A stretch of DNA of 64,000 bases from Nocardioides carbamazepini (GCF_024614185.1 NZ_JAHTLF010000016.1:806001-870000), one strand, 5' to 3'; shown: positions 25,865-33,670, counted from the first letter of the stretch. A program made the numbers and translations. The notes: generated from the sequence alone by a model not told the origin.

Positions 25865-26503
25865 TCACACAGGCTTGCCCGGCAGCACCGCGAGGCCGTC
25901 TCCGCTCACCAGGTCGGGGTCCGGCGCCCGGCCGGAGGCGAGCATGAGCAGCTCCTGGATCGGGCCGGTGACGGCGGGTCCCGTGCCGCGATCCCAGGCG
26001 ACGTCGGTGGCGACCAGGCGCACGCTCCGGACGAGGCGGCCGGTCCCCATCAGCGGGGCCAGCCGGCGCACCCGGTCCGCGGCGACCACGGCCGCCTCGA
26101 CAGGCATGGTGCGGTGCCGGCCGAGCGGGCGCGCGATGTCCTGGTGGTGCAGAAGTGCGTCGATCAACGGCTCGACCGACGTGGTGGTCGGGACGTGGTG
26201 GGTGCTAGCGGCGTACCTCTCGAAGTCGCCGAGGATGCTCTCCCTGGTCGCATGCGCACCGAGCCGCTTCACCTCGCGGAAGATCATCGTGTTGTAGCCA
26301 CGGCCGAGATTGCGGGCCAGCATCCCGGGCATCGCGGCCCACCCGATCTGGGGCGTGGAGATCACGTGCGCCGCGACGTCGTGGACCGTCCAGCCCGGGC
26401 AGAGCGTGTCGTGTGCCCAGCCGTCGTCGTCCAGGCCGGCCAGGAGATCGGCGAGCGCGGCGCGCTCGGCGTGAATGTGCGCCCAGATCGCGGCCTTGTC
26501 CAT
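25865..26503 (-). CDS. DinB-like / mycothiol-dependent maleylpyruvate isomerase family protein
   Basis: 212 aa. The N-terminal four-helix DinB fold is recognised by ALADLLAGLDDDGWAHDTLCPGWTVHDVAAHVIS, where the His in the W-VHD-AAH segment is one metal ligand. The C-terminal portion has TTSVEPLIDALLHHQDIARPLGR, typical of the TIGR03083/MDMPI family. Members are often thiol-dependent metal enzymes using mycothiol, but the substrate here is unknown. Start ATG at 26503. It is divergent from a MarR regulator, and the 77-bp gap carries two operator-like inverted repeats; the MarR protein probably represses this enzyme. Confidence 0.82.
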   Translation of the reverse strand: MDKAAIWAHIHAERAALADLLAGLDDDGWAHDTLCPGWTVHDVAAHVISTPQIGWAAMPGMLARNLGRGYNTMIFREVKRLGAHATRESILGDFERYAASTHHVPTTTSVEPLIDALLHHQDIARPLGRHRTMPVEAAVVAADRVRRLAPLMGTGRLVRSVRLVATDVAWDRGTGPAVTGPIQELLMLASGRAPDPDLVSGDGLAVLPGKPV

Positions 26504-26517
26504 GGCGACCTCCGATG

Positions 26518-26554
26518 GTCAGCGTCCCTGACTGATATGGTCAGCCTGCCTGAT
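26518..26554. promoter_or_regulatory. Two tandem GTCAG-N5-CTGAC operators between DinB-like and marR genes
   Basis: GTCAG-N5-CTGAC at 26518-26532 and GTCAG-N5-CTGAT at 26540-26554. The two inverted repeats are in phase, exactly 22 bp (two helical turns) apart, in the 77-bp gap between divergent genes. A TGATAT-like -10 sequence lies between them. This arrangement fits cooperative binding of two MarR dimers. Confidence 0.6.
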
Positions 26555-26580
26555 CACTTCGTCAAGGGGGAGGGCGCGAC

Positions 26581-27012
26581 ATGCGCGAGCCGCACCCGGC
26601 GCTGCTCATGTTCATCGGCGCGCGGTACGTCGAGCAGCGGGTCTCCGGCGCCGTGATCGCGGCCGGCTACGGCGACCTGACGCCCGCGATGGCGCGGGTG
26701 GCCGCCCGGCTGAGCGAGGACGGGATCCGCGTCACCGACCTGGCCGAGCAGTCGCGGATCACCAAGCAGAGCGCGAGCGTGCTGGTCGACCAGCTCGAGC
26801 GGGCGGCGTACGTCGAACGGGTGCCCGACCCCACCGATGCCCGCGCCCGACTCGTGGTCATCGCGCCGCGCGGGCGCGAGGTGCAGCGGGTCGCGCGGCG
26901 CGAGGAGCGGGCCGTCGAGCGCGAGTGGAGCCGGCACCTGGGGGCCGAGCGCCTGGCGGCGTTGACGGACGCCTTGCGGGACCTGCGGGAGATCACCGAC
27001 CCCTACCGGTGA
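26581..27012 (+). CDS. MarR family transcriptional regulator
   Basis: 143-aa winged-helix regulator. The DNA-recognition helix region reads VTDLAEQSRITKQSASVLVDQLERAAYVER, followed by the wing PDPTDARARLVVIAPRG, both standard for MarR/SlyA proteins. The ATG at 26581 follows AAGGGGGAGGG. It is divergent from the DinB-like enzyme with tandem palindromes between. MarR proteins usually repress such a neighbour until a phenolic, antibiotic or oxidised ligand binds. This is the last accessory gene before rplY. Confidence 0.9.
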   Translation: MREPHPALLMFIGARYVEQRVSGAVIAAGYGDLTPAMARVAARLSEDGIRVTDLAEQSRITKQSASVLVDQLERAAYVERVPDPTDARARLVVIAPRGREVQRVARREERAVEREWSRHLGAERLAALTDALRDLREITDPYR

Positions 27013-27040
27013 CGATTTCGCGCAGCCTCGCCGCCGCGGG

Positions 27041-27163
27041 TAGTCTTCTCCGGTTGCCTCGGCGAGGGAGCACCTGCTTCTGTGACTCCGTGATCGACTG
27101 GGCCGGCTCGTCCTGACGACGCCGCGCGCCCTGCCGGTCACCGGGTGAGGGAAGCGCGGCGTT
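27041..27163 (+). promoter_or_regulatory. Promoter and structured leader of rplY
   Basis: A TAGTCT -10-like box at 27041-27046 would give a leader of about 160 nt before the rplY start at 27215. The leader contains CCTCG-G-CGAGG near 27057 and a 9-bp stem ACGCCGCGC (27120-27128) with GCGCGGCGT (27155-27163) enclosing a smaller CCG/CGG pairing. No ORF is convincing here. It could be a ribosomal-protein autoregulatory leader; this is inferred only. Confidence 0.45.
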
Positions 27164-27214
27164 CCTCGTCTCCGGGTGCAGCGACCACCACCACGCGACG
27201 AGCAGGAGACTCCC

Positions 27215-27829
27215 ATGAGCACCGAGAAGATCAAGGCCGAGGTCCGCACCGAGTTCGGCAAGGGCGCCGCCCGCCGCATCCGCCGCGACAACAACGTCCC
27301 CGCCGTCGTCTACGGCCACGGCAACGAGACGATCCACCTGACCCTCCCGGGCCACGCCACCATGATGGCGCTCAAGCACGGCGGCGCCAACGCGCTCCTC
27401 GAGCTCGACATCGACGGCACCTCGCAGCTCGCCCTGACCAAGCAGGTCCAGGTCGACCCGGTCCGCCGCGTCCTCGAGCACGTCGACTTCGTCGCTGTCG
27501 TCAGTGGCGAGAAGGTCACCGTCGACGTCCAGGTCATCATCGTGGGCGAGGCCCTCCGTGGCACGCTGGTGGTCACCGAGAACACCTCGGTGCAGGTCGA
27601 GGCCGAGGCCACCCACATCCCCGAGTCCTTCGAGGTCAACATCGACGGCGCCGAGGCCGGCACCCAGTTCCTCGCGGGCCAGCTCGACCTGCCGGAGGGC
27701 ACCACCCTGCTCACCGACCCCGAGACCCTCGTGGTCAACGTCACCGAGCAGGTCGCGGCGGAGCCCGACGCCGAGAGCGCCGAGAGCGCCGGCGAGGCCT
27801 CGGCCGCTGAGGGCGGCGACAGCGAGTGA
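27215..27829 (+). CDS. rplY: 50S ribosomal protein L25/general stress protein Ctc
   Basis: Binds 5S rRNA in the large subunit. 204 aa: the N-terminal L25 beta-barrel ([27 protein letters not shown]), then the TL5/Ctc C-terminal domain (VPVHVVGEA-like [40 protein letters not shown]) and an acidic Glu/Ala/Ser tail from about 180, usual in actinobacteria. ATG at 27215 follows AGCAGGAGAC. A perfect 11-bp hairpin begins about 38 bp after its stop, before pth. Confidence 0.96.
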   Translation: MSTEKIKAEVRTEFGKGAARRIRRDNNVPAVVYGHGNETIHLTLPGHATMMALKHGGANALLELDIDGTSQLALTKQVQVDPVRRVLEHVDFVAVVSGEKVTVDVQVIIVGEALRGTLVVTENTSVQVEAEATHIPESFEVNIDGAEAGTQFLAGQLDLPEGTTLLTDPETLVVNVTEQVAAEPDAESAESAGEASAAEGGDSE

Positions 27830-27866
27830 CCTTGAGCCGGCTCAGGTGGTTCCTGGGCCGACTCAT

Positions 27867-27896
27867 CTCCCCGGCGCGCACGTCCGCGCCGGGGAG
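27867..27896 (+). terminator. Hairpin between rplY and pth
   Basis: CTCCCCGGCGC (27867-27877) and its exact complement GCGCCGGGGAG (27886-27896) form an 11-bp stem with an 8-base loop. No U-tract follows. It may terminate or attenuate rplY transcription and set the level of pth, whose start is 32 bp downstream. Confidence 0.65.
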
Positions 27897-27927
27897 CACC
27901 GCCGCATCCGACGCCGAGGAGACCAAC

Positions 27928-28530
27928 GTGGCTGACGCGAACAGCGCCGACGTCTGGCTCGTGGTCGGCCTCGGCAACCCCGGCCCGTCGTACGCCGGAC
28001 ACCGCCACAACATCGGCTACCTGGTGGTCGAGGAGCTGGCGCGCCGGATGGGCAGCGGCTTCCGGGCCCACAAGTCGGGACGGGCCGATGTCGTCGAGGG
28101 CAGGCTGGGGCCGCTCGGTGCCGGCACACCTCGGGTGGTGCTGGCCAAGCCCCGCTCGTACATGAACGAGTCGGGCGGGCCGGTCAAGGCCCTCGCCACC
28201 TTCTACAAGGTGCCCGCCGAGCGGGTCATCGCGATCCATGACGAGCTCGACATCGACTTCGGCACGCTGCGCATCAAGAAGGGCGGCGGCGACAACGGCC
28301 ACAACGGCCTGAAGTCGATGCGCTCCTCACTGGGCACCGGTGACTTCTTCCGGGTCCGGGCCGGAATCGGCCGCCCGCCCGGCCGCCAGGATGTCGCCGA
28401 CTTCGTGCTCTCCAACTACGCGACCAAGGAGCGCAAGGAGCTGCCGTTCCAGGTCGACTCCGCCGCCGACGCCGTGGAGTCGCTGATCGCCGACGGTCTC
28501 GAGAAGACCCAGCAGCGCCACAACCGTTGA
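27928..28530 (+). CDS. pth: Peptidyl-tRNA hydrolase
   Basis: Cleaves peptidyl-tRNAs released by stalled ribosomes, recycling tRNA. 200 aa from the GTG at 27928, which has GAGGAG nine bases upstream; an in-frame GTG at 27826 overlapping the rplY stop would add 34 residues spanning the terminator hairpin and is rejected. Motifs: [11 protein letters not shown] near the start, catalytic His in [25 protein letters not shown] and [13 protein letters not shown]. The stop codon lies inside the left arm of the second 22-bp repeat element. Confidence 0.96.
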   Translation: MADANSADVWLVVGLGNPGPSYAGHRHNIGYLVVEELARRMGSGFRAHKSGRADVVEGRLGPLGAGTPRVVLAKPRSYMNESGGPVKALATFYKVPAERVIAIHDELDIDFGTLRIKKGGGDNGHNGLKSMRSSLGTGDFFRVRAGIGRPPGRQDVADFVLSNYATKERKELPFQVDSAADAVESLIADGLEKTQQRHNR

Positions 28531-28645
28531 CTCGTCGGATCTGACCCGTCGAGACGTCAGATCTGGCTGCCGAGGCGCGCGAAGTGACGACTCAATGGGT
28601 CAGAACCGACGACTCAACAGGTCAGAACCGACGACTCAACCGAGG
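28526..28645. repeat. Palindromic element built of 22-bp units (copy B)
   Basis: Right arm: GACGACTCAA at 28586, 28608 and 28630, each 22 bp apart and joined by GGTCAGAACC. Left arm: inverted units GTTGACTCGTC at 28526 and GTCGAGACGTC at 28548, with GGATCTGACC and AGATCTGGC blocks. The same family as 7791-7937 and again at the very end of a gene, starting inside the pth stop region. It ends about 25 bp before the cysQ promoter. Likely a transcription terminator or a REP-like dispersed element. Confidence 0.85.
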
Positions 28646-28671
28646 TTTGGGGCGCCCTCGCGGAGGATCAG

Positions 28672-28686
28672 TAGGGTGACCGTGTG
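28672..28686 (+). promoter_or_regulatory. -10 box for leaderless cysQ transcript
   Basis: TAGGGT at 28672-28677 is followed after six bases by GTG at 28684. No Shine-Dalgarno precedes the GTG, so translation is probably leaderless. Confidence 0.6.
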
Positions 28687-29475
28687 ACTTTCGAGCCCGG
28701 TACCCCCGATCCCGACGTCGTCGCCGACGACCACCGTCTCGCGGCCTGGCTGGCCGAGGAGGCCGGCCGCCGGCTGCTGGAGGTGCGCGCCGAGGGCCTG
28801 GAGGGCAAGGACCTCAAGGACGCCGGCGACCGGGCCGCCCACGAGCTGCTCATGCAGCTGCTGGCGACGTACCGGCCCGACGACGCCGTCCTCTCCGAGG
28901 AGGCGCTCGAGGACGCCGCCGACAAGGACGCGCGGCTGCGCGCCGCCCGCGCCTGGATCGTCGACCCGCTCGACGGCACCCGTGAGTTCTCCGAGCCGCC
29001 GCGCGACGACTGGGCGGTGCACGTGGCGCTGTGGCAGGAGGGCGAGCTGGTCGCCGGTGCCGTCGCCCAGCCGGCGCTGGGCGAGACCTTCAACACCGGC
29101 ACCCCGCCCGTCGTGCCGCCGCGGACCTCGCAGCGCCCGCGGATCGCGGTCTCCCGCACCCGCCCGCCCGCGTTCGTCGAGGCGCTGGCCGCCGAGCTCG
29201 ACGCCGAGCTGGTCCCGATGGGCTCGGCCGGCGTGAAGATGATGTCGGTGGTCCGCGACGTCGCCGACGCCTACGTGCACGCGGGCGGCCAGTACGAGTG
29301 GGACTCCGCCGCACCGGTCGCCGTCGCGCGGGCCGCCGGCCTGTTCACCTCGCGGGTCGACGGCAGCGAGCTGGTCTACAACCAGGCCGACGTCTACCTG
29401 CCCGACGTGATCGTGTGCCGTCCCGAGCTGTCCGAGAAGATCCTCGCGTTCATCGCCGCGAACGGCACCGACTGA
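28684..29475 (+). CDS. cysQ: 3'(2'),5'-bisphosphate nucleotidase-like inositol phosphatase family protein
   Basis: Mg-dependent phosphatase of the inositol monophosphatase superfamily, 263 aa. Metal-site motifs: VLSEEALED near residue 65, WIVDPLDGTREFSE near 95, and the C-terminal WDSAAPVAVARAAGL. The REFSE sequence after DPLDGT and the overall form fit CysQ-type enzymes that hydrolyse PAP or PAPS in sulfur assimilation, but close relatives act on inositol or histidinol phosphate. GTG at 28684 follows a leaderless -10 box. Confidence 0.85.
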   Translation: MTFEPGTPDPDVVADDHRLAAWLAEEAGRRLLEVRAEGLEGKDLKDAGDRAAHELLMQLLATYRPDDAVLSEEALEDAADKDARLRAARAWIVDPLDGTREFSEPPRDDWAVHVALWQEGELVAGAVAQPALGETFNTGTPPVVPPRTSQRPRIAVSRTRPPAFVEALAAELDAELVPMGSAGVKMMSVVRDVADAYVHAGGQYEWDSAAPVAVARAAGLFTSRVDGSELVYNQADVYLPDVIVCRPELSEKILAFIAANGTD

Positions 29476-29491
29476 GTCGTGCGGGGAAGCG

Positions 29492-30295
29492 ATGGCTGAG
29501 ACCGACACCGAGGAGCGGAGGTCGCGGATCGACTGGCCCGCGACCTTCGCGGGTGCCGCCGCGGCCGTGACCGTCGCGGTGCTGCTCTCCACGCTCGGCG
29601 CCGCCGGCACCCTGATCGGCGCCGCTCTCGGCAGCGTCATCGCGACCGTCAGCTCCGCCCTCTACAAGCAGGGCATCGAGTCCAGCCGCCGCCGGATGGC
29701 CGAGGTGCAGGCCGCGGCGCTGCAGCGGGTCAACCTCGCCGACCAGAACGTACGCCGCGCGGCACGGCGGAGCGACCCGGAGGCGGCCGAGCGGGAGCTG
29801 GACCGTGCCCACCGCCATCTCGACGCGGCCGGGGAGGAGCTCGCCGAGGAGCCCGCCGCCGCTGAGTCGCCGGAGCGGAGCCGGTGGGCAGACCTGCAGT
29901 GGAAGCGGATCGCGGTGCTCGCCGCCGTGGTGTTCGTGCTCTCCCTGCTCGCGATCAGCGCCGTCGAGCTGGTCGCGGGCAAGAGCGTCTCGACCATCAC
30001 GGGCGGCACGGACGGCAGCGACCGGACGTCGCTGACCGGTGTCTTCGGCAAGGGCGGCAAGGGCAAGGACGAGCAGCGGAAGCAGCCGCCCGCCGAGGAG
30101 ACCCCGGCTCCCACTCCCACGCCGACGCCCGACCCGACCCCCACCGAGACCCCGACGGGTCCCGTGCCGTCCGAGCCGACCGCCCCGGCGACGCCGAGCG
30201 ACACGCCCTCGGTGACGCCCACCCCCAGTGATACGGCGACCCCGACACCGACCCCCGCCCCGACCCCGACCCCGTCGCAAGGAGCGAGCCCGTGA
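29492..30295 (+). CDS. Membrane protein with Pro/Thr-rich tail
   Basis: 267 aa. Residues about 15-50 form one or two hydrophobic helices (WPATFAGAAAAVTVAVLLSTLGAAGTL and following), a charged coiled-coil-like stretch rich in Ala, Arg and Glu covers about 60-125, another helix (IAVLAAVVFVLSLLAISAVELV) spans about 135-160, and the last 70 residues are Pro/Thr/Ser repeats. No enzyme motif. Common type in Nocardioides-like genomes, function unknown. Its TGA overlaps the GTG of the next gene. Confidence 0.75.
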   Translation: MAETDTEERRSRIDWPATFAGAAAAVTVAVLLSTLGAAGTLIGAALGSVIATVSSALYKQGIESSRRRMAEVQAAALQRVNLADQNVRRAARRSDPEAAERELDRAHRHLDAAGEELAEEPAAAESPERSRWADLQWKRIAVLAAVVFVLSLLAISAVELVAGKSVSTITGGTDGSDRTSLTGVFGKGGKGKDEQRKQPPAEETPAPTPTPTPDPTPTETPTGPVPSEPTAPATPSDTPSVTPTPSDTATPTPTPAPTPTPSQGASP

Positions 30296-30687
30296 CGTCG
30301 TACATCTCCCACACCACCGTCGACTGCGCCGACGCCTACCAGCTCTCCGAGTGGTGGAAGCCGGTCCTCGGCTACGTCGACATCGAGGGCGACCCCAACC
30401 TGCCCGGCCACGAGGAGTGCATGATCCGCGACCCCGAGTCGGGCCATCAGGTGCTCTTCATCGAGGTCCCGGACGCCAAGCTCGGCAAGAACCGGCTGCA
30501 CTTCGACATCCGTCCCCGGACCGGAACCCGCGACGAGGAGGTGGCCCGCCTGCTCGCGCTCGGGGCGACCCAGGTCGCCGACCACCGCGAGATCCGTGGC
30601 GACGGGACCGGCTGGGTCACCCTGGCCGACCCGGCGGGCAACGAGTTCTGCGTGCTCCGCTCGGACGAGGAGCGCGGCGCGAGCTGA
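30292..30687 (+). CDS. VOC (glyoxalase/dioxygenase fold) family protein
   Basis: 131 aa, a single vicinal-oxygen-chelate domain: SHTTVDCADAYQLSEWWKPVLGY at the start and GWVTLADPAGNEFCVL at the end. His near position 6 and Glu in the last strand would be metal ligands. Close to small glyoxalase-like proteins annotated as VOC or bleomycin-resistance fold; substrate unknown. GTG at 30292 overlaps the previous stop and has AAGGAG upstream. Converges with alkB, three bases between stops. Confidence 0.85.
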   Translation: MTSYISHTTVDCADAYQLSEWWKPVLGYVDIEGDPNLPGHEECMIRDPESGHQVLFIEVPDAKLGKNRLHFDIRPRTGTRDEEVARLLALGATQVADHREIRGDGTGWVTLADPAGNEFCVLRSDEERGAS

Positions 30688-30690
30688 CGC

Positions 30691-31314
30691 TCAGAAGACG
30701 TTCAACGGCCGGAACTGGACGGAGATCCGCGGCCCGGCCGAGGCGACCTTCGGCACGGCGTGCTCCCAGGTCCGCTGGCAGGAGCCGCCCATGACGACCA
30801 GGTCGCCGTGGCCCATCTCGACCGCGAACGCCTCGTCGCGGCGGTCCGGGTCGCGCGGGCGCAGGTGCAGCCGGCGCGGGTCGCCGACGGAGACGATCGC
30901 GACCATCGTGTCGTCGGTGGAGCCGCGGCCGATGGTGTCGCCGTGCCAGGCGACGCTGTCGCGCCCGTCGCGGTAGTAGCAGCAGCCGGCGGTGCGGAAC
31001 GGCTCGCCGAGCTCGTCGGCGTACCGCGCCGTCAGCCGCTCCCGCGCCGCCGCCAGGGCGGGGTGGGGGAGCTCGTCGCCGATCATGTAGGTGAAGACGA
31101 GCCGGGGCACGTCGACGACCCGGTCGTACATCGCCCGCCGCTCCGCGCGCCACGGCACGTCGCGCACCAGGGTCGCGAAGACGTCGTCGGCGTCGGGCAG
31201 CCAGTCGCGGGCGACATCGACCCAGGCACCGGCGCTGAGCCGCCTGCGCTCGGTGGCCGCCGCTGTCGCCGGGGTGCCGGTCTCGAACAGGCTGGTCTGG
31301 AAGTCGACCGTCAT
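30691..31314 (-). CDS. alkB: AlkB-type 2-oxoglutarate/Fe(II) dioxygenase
   Basis: Oxidative demethylase for alkylated bases, 207 aa. The 2OG-Fe(II) facial triad appears as His and Asp in WHGDTIG and His in WEHAVPK, with the 2OG-binding Arg in RISVQFR near the C-terminus. RLVFTYMIGDELPHP and YRDGRDSVAWHGD match the AlkB homologues of actinobacteria. ATG at 31314. A near-perfect SOS box lies 21 bp upstream, so DNA damage induction is expected, which fits the repair role. Could also act on RNA or proteins in some homologues. Confidence 0.88.
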   Translation of the reverse strand: MTVDFQTSLFETGTPATAAATERRRLSAGAWVDVARDWLPDADDVFATLVRDVPWRAERRAMYDRVVDVPRLVFTYMIGDELPHPALAAARERLTARYADELGEPFRTAGCCYYRDGRDSVAWHGDTIGRGSTDDTMVAIVSVGDPRRLHLRPRDPDRRDEAFAVEMGHGDLVVMGGSCQRTWEHAVPKVASAGPRISVQFRPLNVF

Positions 31315-31334
31315 GGGTCGAGGATACCTCGTGT

Positions 31335-31350
31335 TCGAACAGATGTTCGT
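31335..31350 (-). promoter_or_regulatory. LexA (SOS) box upstream of alkB
   Basis: TCGAAC-N4-GTTCGT on the plus strand, one base off the actinobacterial LexA consensus TCGAAC-N4-GTTCGA. Ends 21 bp upstream of the alkB start, an ordinary operator position. Confidence 0.75.
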
Positions 31351-31399
31351 ACGTCCGGGTGTGGGGCGTGCGCGGTCTGTCGGGGCGAGTGCCGCCCGG

Positions 31400-31777
31400 T
31401 CAGTCTGCCGCTCCGCGGCTGAGGCCGCCGAGGGGCGCGACCGCGACCCCCGACTCCTCGCACACCCAGGTCGGATCGGGGCCGCCGAGGTCGGGCTCGA
31501 TGTGCAGGGCGTGCACGGCGCTCCCGTCGCACCGGGTGCACACCGGCCACAGCCCCTCCTGGGCCTGCCGGCCGAACCGGTCGGCGAGGGCGTCCTGCAC
31601 GTCCTGGGCCACGAGCCCGGCGATGAACGGCGCGCCCTCGGGCCACTGGCCGAGCCACCAGCGACGCTCCGAGCAGGCGTCCTCGAGCACCGTCACGGAG
31701 TCCGGCGTACCGAGGGCGCGGGCCTGCAGGTCGGCCAGCACCTGCGCCCGGGCCTGGAAGATCACGCTGTCGTCCAC
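31400..31777 (-). CDS. Hypothetical protein with CxxC pair
   Basis: 125 aa from GTG at 31777 (MDDSVIFQARAQVLADLQARALG). The C-terminal half contains CTRCDGSAVHALHIEPDL and WVCEESGVAVAPLGGL, suggesting a zinc-ribbon-like pair of cysteines plus a third. I do not recognise the family. The frame is open far upstream but those residues overlap the HD-domain gene and look like a GC shadow. Its start is 48 bp downstream of the HD-domain stop, so the two could share a transcript. Only a short GGAG precedes the GTG, so the start is uncertain. Confidence 0.65.
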   Translation of the reverse strand: MDDSVIFQARAQVLADLQARALGTPDSVTVLEDACSERRWWLGQWPEGAPFIAGLVAQDVQDALADRFGRQAQEGLWPVCTRCDGSAVHALHIEPDLGGPDPTWVCEESGVAVAPLGGLSRGAAD

Positions 31778-31824
31778 AGCTCCATTGTGCGCGGCGCTCG
31801 GTGAGCGTCGGCCGGCCCGGTCGC

Positions 31825-32442
31825 CTAGGCGGGCAGACCCGCGAGCTCCCGCGCGACGTTGACCCGCGCCGGCTCCTCCCACCGGGTGCGGCCGTGCGCG
31901 GTGCGGAACAGCTCGGGGGCGGCGGTGAGGGCCCGCAGCACCTCCGCCCGACCGGCGGCGAACACGTCGTCGGTCAGGTGGGCGTACTCCGAGCGCACGG
32001 CCGCGACGTACTCGTCGTAGCGCTCCCGGGGGGCCGCCAGGATCGAGAGGTCCGCGTCGGACAGCGCGCAGCCGTTGGCGTCCGCGGGCTCCGGGCGGTG
32101 GCGCTCCGTCAGCCGCACCAGCCGGGCCACCTCGGCGACCGTCGCCGGATCGGTGTGCGTCGGCAGGGCGTCCTCGGCCCAGGTCGCCGAGCGCTCCTCG
32201 GCGTCCCGCTCGCCGTCGTAGACGGCGTCGTGGAACCACGCCGCGAGCAGCACCGGCGTCCGGTCGTACGACGTCCCGGCGGCCGCGAGCTCGTCGAGCC
32301 GCGCGAGCACCTCCGCGAGGTGCCGGGTGCCGTGGTGCCCGCGGCTCGGGTCGGCGTACGCCGCCAGCAGCTCGTCGCGCAGGGCCTCCGCGCCGGACAG
32401 CGGCCAGGGCAGGTCGGTCAGGTCGGGATGGTCGTCCTCCAT
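31825..32442 (-). CDS. HD-domain metal-dependent phosphohydrolase
   Basis: 205 aa from the ATG at 32442. The HD signature is in RGHHGTRHLAEVL (first His) and AAWFHDAVYDG (His-Asp), followed by a helix with ERSATWAEDALP; a further His is in ERHRPE. Similar stand-alone predicted HD phosphohydrolases are common in actinobacteria; substrate is unknown (nucleotides are typical of the fold). It follows rtcB by 46 bp on the same strand, perhaps one operon with RNA repair, though this is only positional. Confidence 0.83.
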   Translation of the reverse strand: MEDDHPDLTDLPWPLSGAEALRDELLAAYADPSRGHHGTRHLAEVLARLDELAAAGTSYDRTPVLLAAWFHDAVYDGERDAEERSATWAEDALPTHTDPATVAEVARLVRLTERHRPEPADANGCALSDADLSILAAPRERYDEYVAAVRSEYAHLTDDVFAAGRAEVLRALTAAPELFRTAHGRTRWEEPARVNVARELAGLPA

Positions 32443-32488
32443 CCCGGTATTCAAACCGACCGCCCCGGCCGCTGTCACCGGCACCCCC

Positions 32489-33670
32489 TCAATCACCCTT
32501 GACGTTCACGATCTGGCGCAGCACGTGCCGCACCTCGACGAGATCGGCCGCGTCGGCCATCACTCGGTCGATGTCCTTGTACGCCGCCGGGATCTCGTCG
32601 ATGAACGCGTCGGTGTCGCGGTACTCGATGCCGGCCATCGCCTCCCGCAGCTGCTCGCGGGTGAACGTCCGGCGGGCCCTCGACCGGGAGTACTCCCGGC
32701 CGGCGCCGTGCGGTGCCGAGTTGAGCCCGACCGGGTTGCCGAGGCCGCTGACGACGTACGACGCCGTCCCCATCGACCCGGGGATGAGGCCCGGCCGGCC
32801 CCGCTCCGCGTTGATCGCGCCCTTCCGGGAGAGCCACACGTCCCGGCCGAAGTGCCGCTCCCGCTCGGTGTAGTTGTGGTGGCAGTTGATCTCCTCGGCC
32901 CGCTCGACGTCGTCGGCCGAGCCGAGCCCGACCCACTCCGCGAACTGCCGGACGACCCGGTCCATCATCTCCTCACGGTTGAGCAGCGCGTAGCGCTGCG
33001 CCCACCGCATCTCCCGGATGTACGCCCAGAACTCGTCGGTGCCCTCGGCGAGGTAGGCCAGGTCCTTGTCGGGGAGCTGGATCCACCACTTCTCGCACAG
33101 GTCGCGAGCGATCTGGATGTGCTTCTGGGCGATCTTGTTGCCGACGCCCCGCGACCCCGAGTGGAGGAACAGCCAGACCCGCCGCTCCTCGTCGACGGTC
33201 ACCTCGATGAAGTGGTTGCCGGACCCGAGCGTCCCGAGCTGCAGCTCCCACCGCTGCGCGTACCGCGCGGGCTCGAAGCCGGCCTCCTCGGCCGCGCGCG
33301 TGAGCTCGTCCAGACGCCGCTGGGTGTGCTCGCGGGTGATGCTCCGGTTCGCCGCGCCGGCCGAGAGCGGGACCGCCCGCTCGATGGCCTCCCGCAGCGG
33401 TCGCCGGTCGGCGGGCAGCTCGTCGGCGGTGAACTGCGTGCGCACGGCGATCATGCCGCAGCCGATGTCGACGCCGACCGCGGCCGGGATGATCGCGCCG
33501 AGGGTCGGGATGACCGAGCCCACCGTCGCGCCCAGGCCCAGGTGGGCGTCGGGCATCAGCGCGAGGTGCGGGTGGATGAACGGCATCCGGGCCGTGGTCA
33601 TCGCCTGCTCGCGGGTGCCCTGCTCGAGGATCGAAGCCCAGCTGAGGAGCTTCGGGGTGATCTTGTCCAT
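32489..33670 (-). CDS. rtcB: RNA-splicing ligase RtcB-like protein
   Basis: GTP/Mn-dependent RNA ligase that joins 2',3'-cyclic phosphate or 3'-phosphate ends to 5'-OH ends; 393 aa. Motifs: MPDAHLG near residue 40, metal-binding Cys71 in DIGCGM, GSGNHFIEV, HSGSRGVGNK, GSMGTASYVV and NSAPHGAGR, the last holding the His that is guanylylated. ATG at 33670 follows AGGAACC. No archease gene is next to it. A strong terminator hairpin separates it from trpB2 upstream, so it has its own promoter. Probably repairs cleaved tRNA or rRNA. Confidence 0.92.
   Translation of the reverse strand: MDKITPKLLSWASILEQGTREQAMTTARMPFIHPHLALMPDAHLGLGATVGSVIPTLGAIIPAAVGVDIGCGMIAVRTQFTADELPADRRPLREAIERAVPLSAGAANRSITREHTQRRLDELTRAAEEAGFEPARYAQRWELQLGTLGSGNHFIEVTVDEERRVWLFLHSGSRGVGNKIAQKHIQIARDLCEKWWIQLPDKDLAYLAEGTDEFWAYIREMRWAQRYALLNREEMMDRVVRQFAEWVGLGSADDVERAEEINCHHNYTERERHFGRDVWLSRKGAINAERGRPGLIPGSMGTASYVVSGLGNPVGLNSAPHGAGREYSRSRARRTFTREQLREAMAGIEYRDTDAFIDEIPAAYKDIDRVMADAADLVEVRHVLRQIVNVKGD

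Noticed and set aside
27826..27927. Extended pth start at GTG 27826
   Set aside because: It would translate through the rplY terminator hairpin, and GTG 27928 has a better ribosome-binding site and matches the known N-terminus.
31778..32239. Long N-terminal extension of the minus-strand hypothetical protein
   Set aside because: It overlaps the HD-domain gene and is Arg/Gly-rich without motif, typical of a shadow frame.
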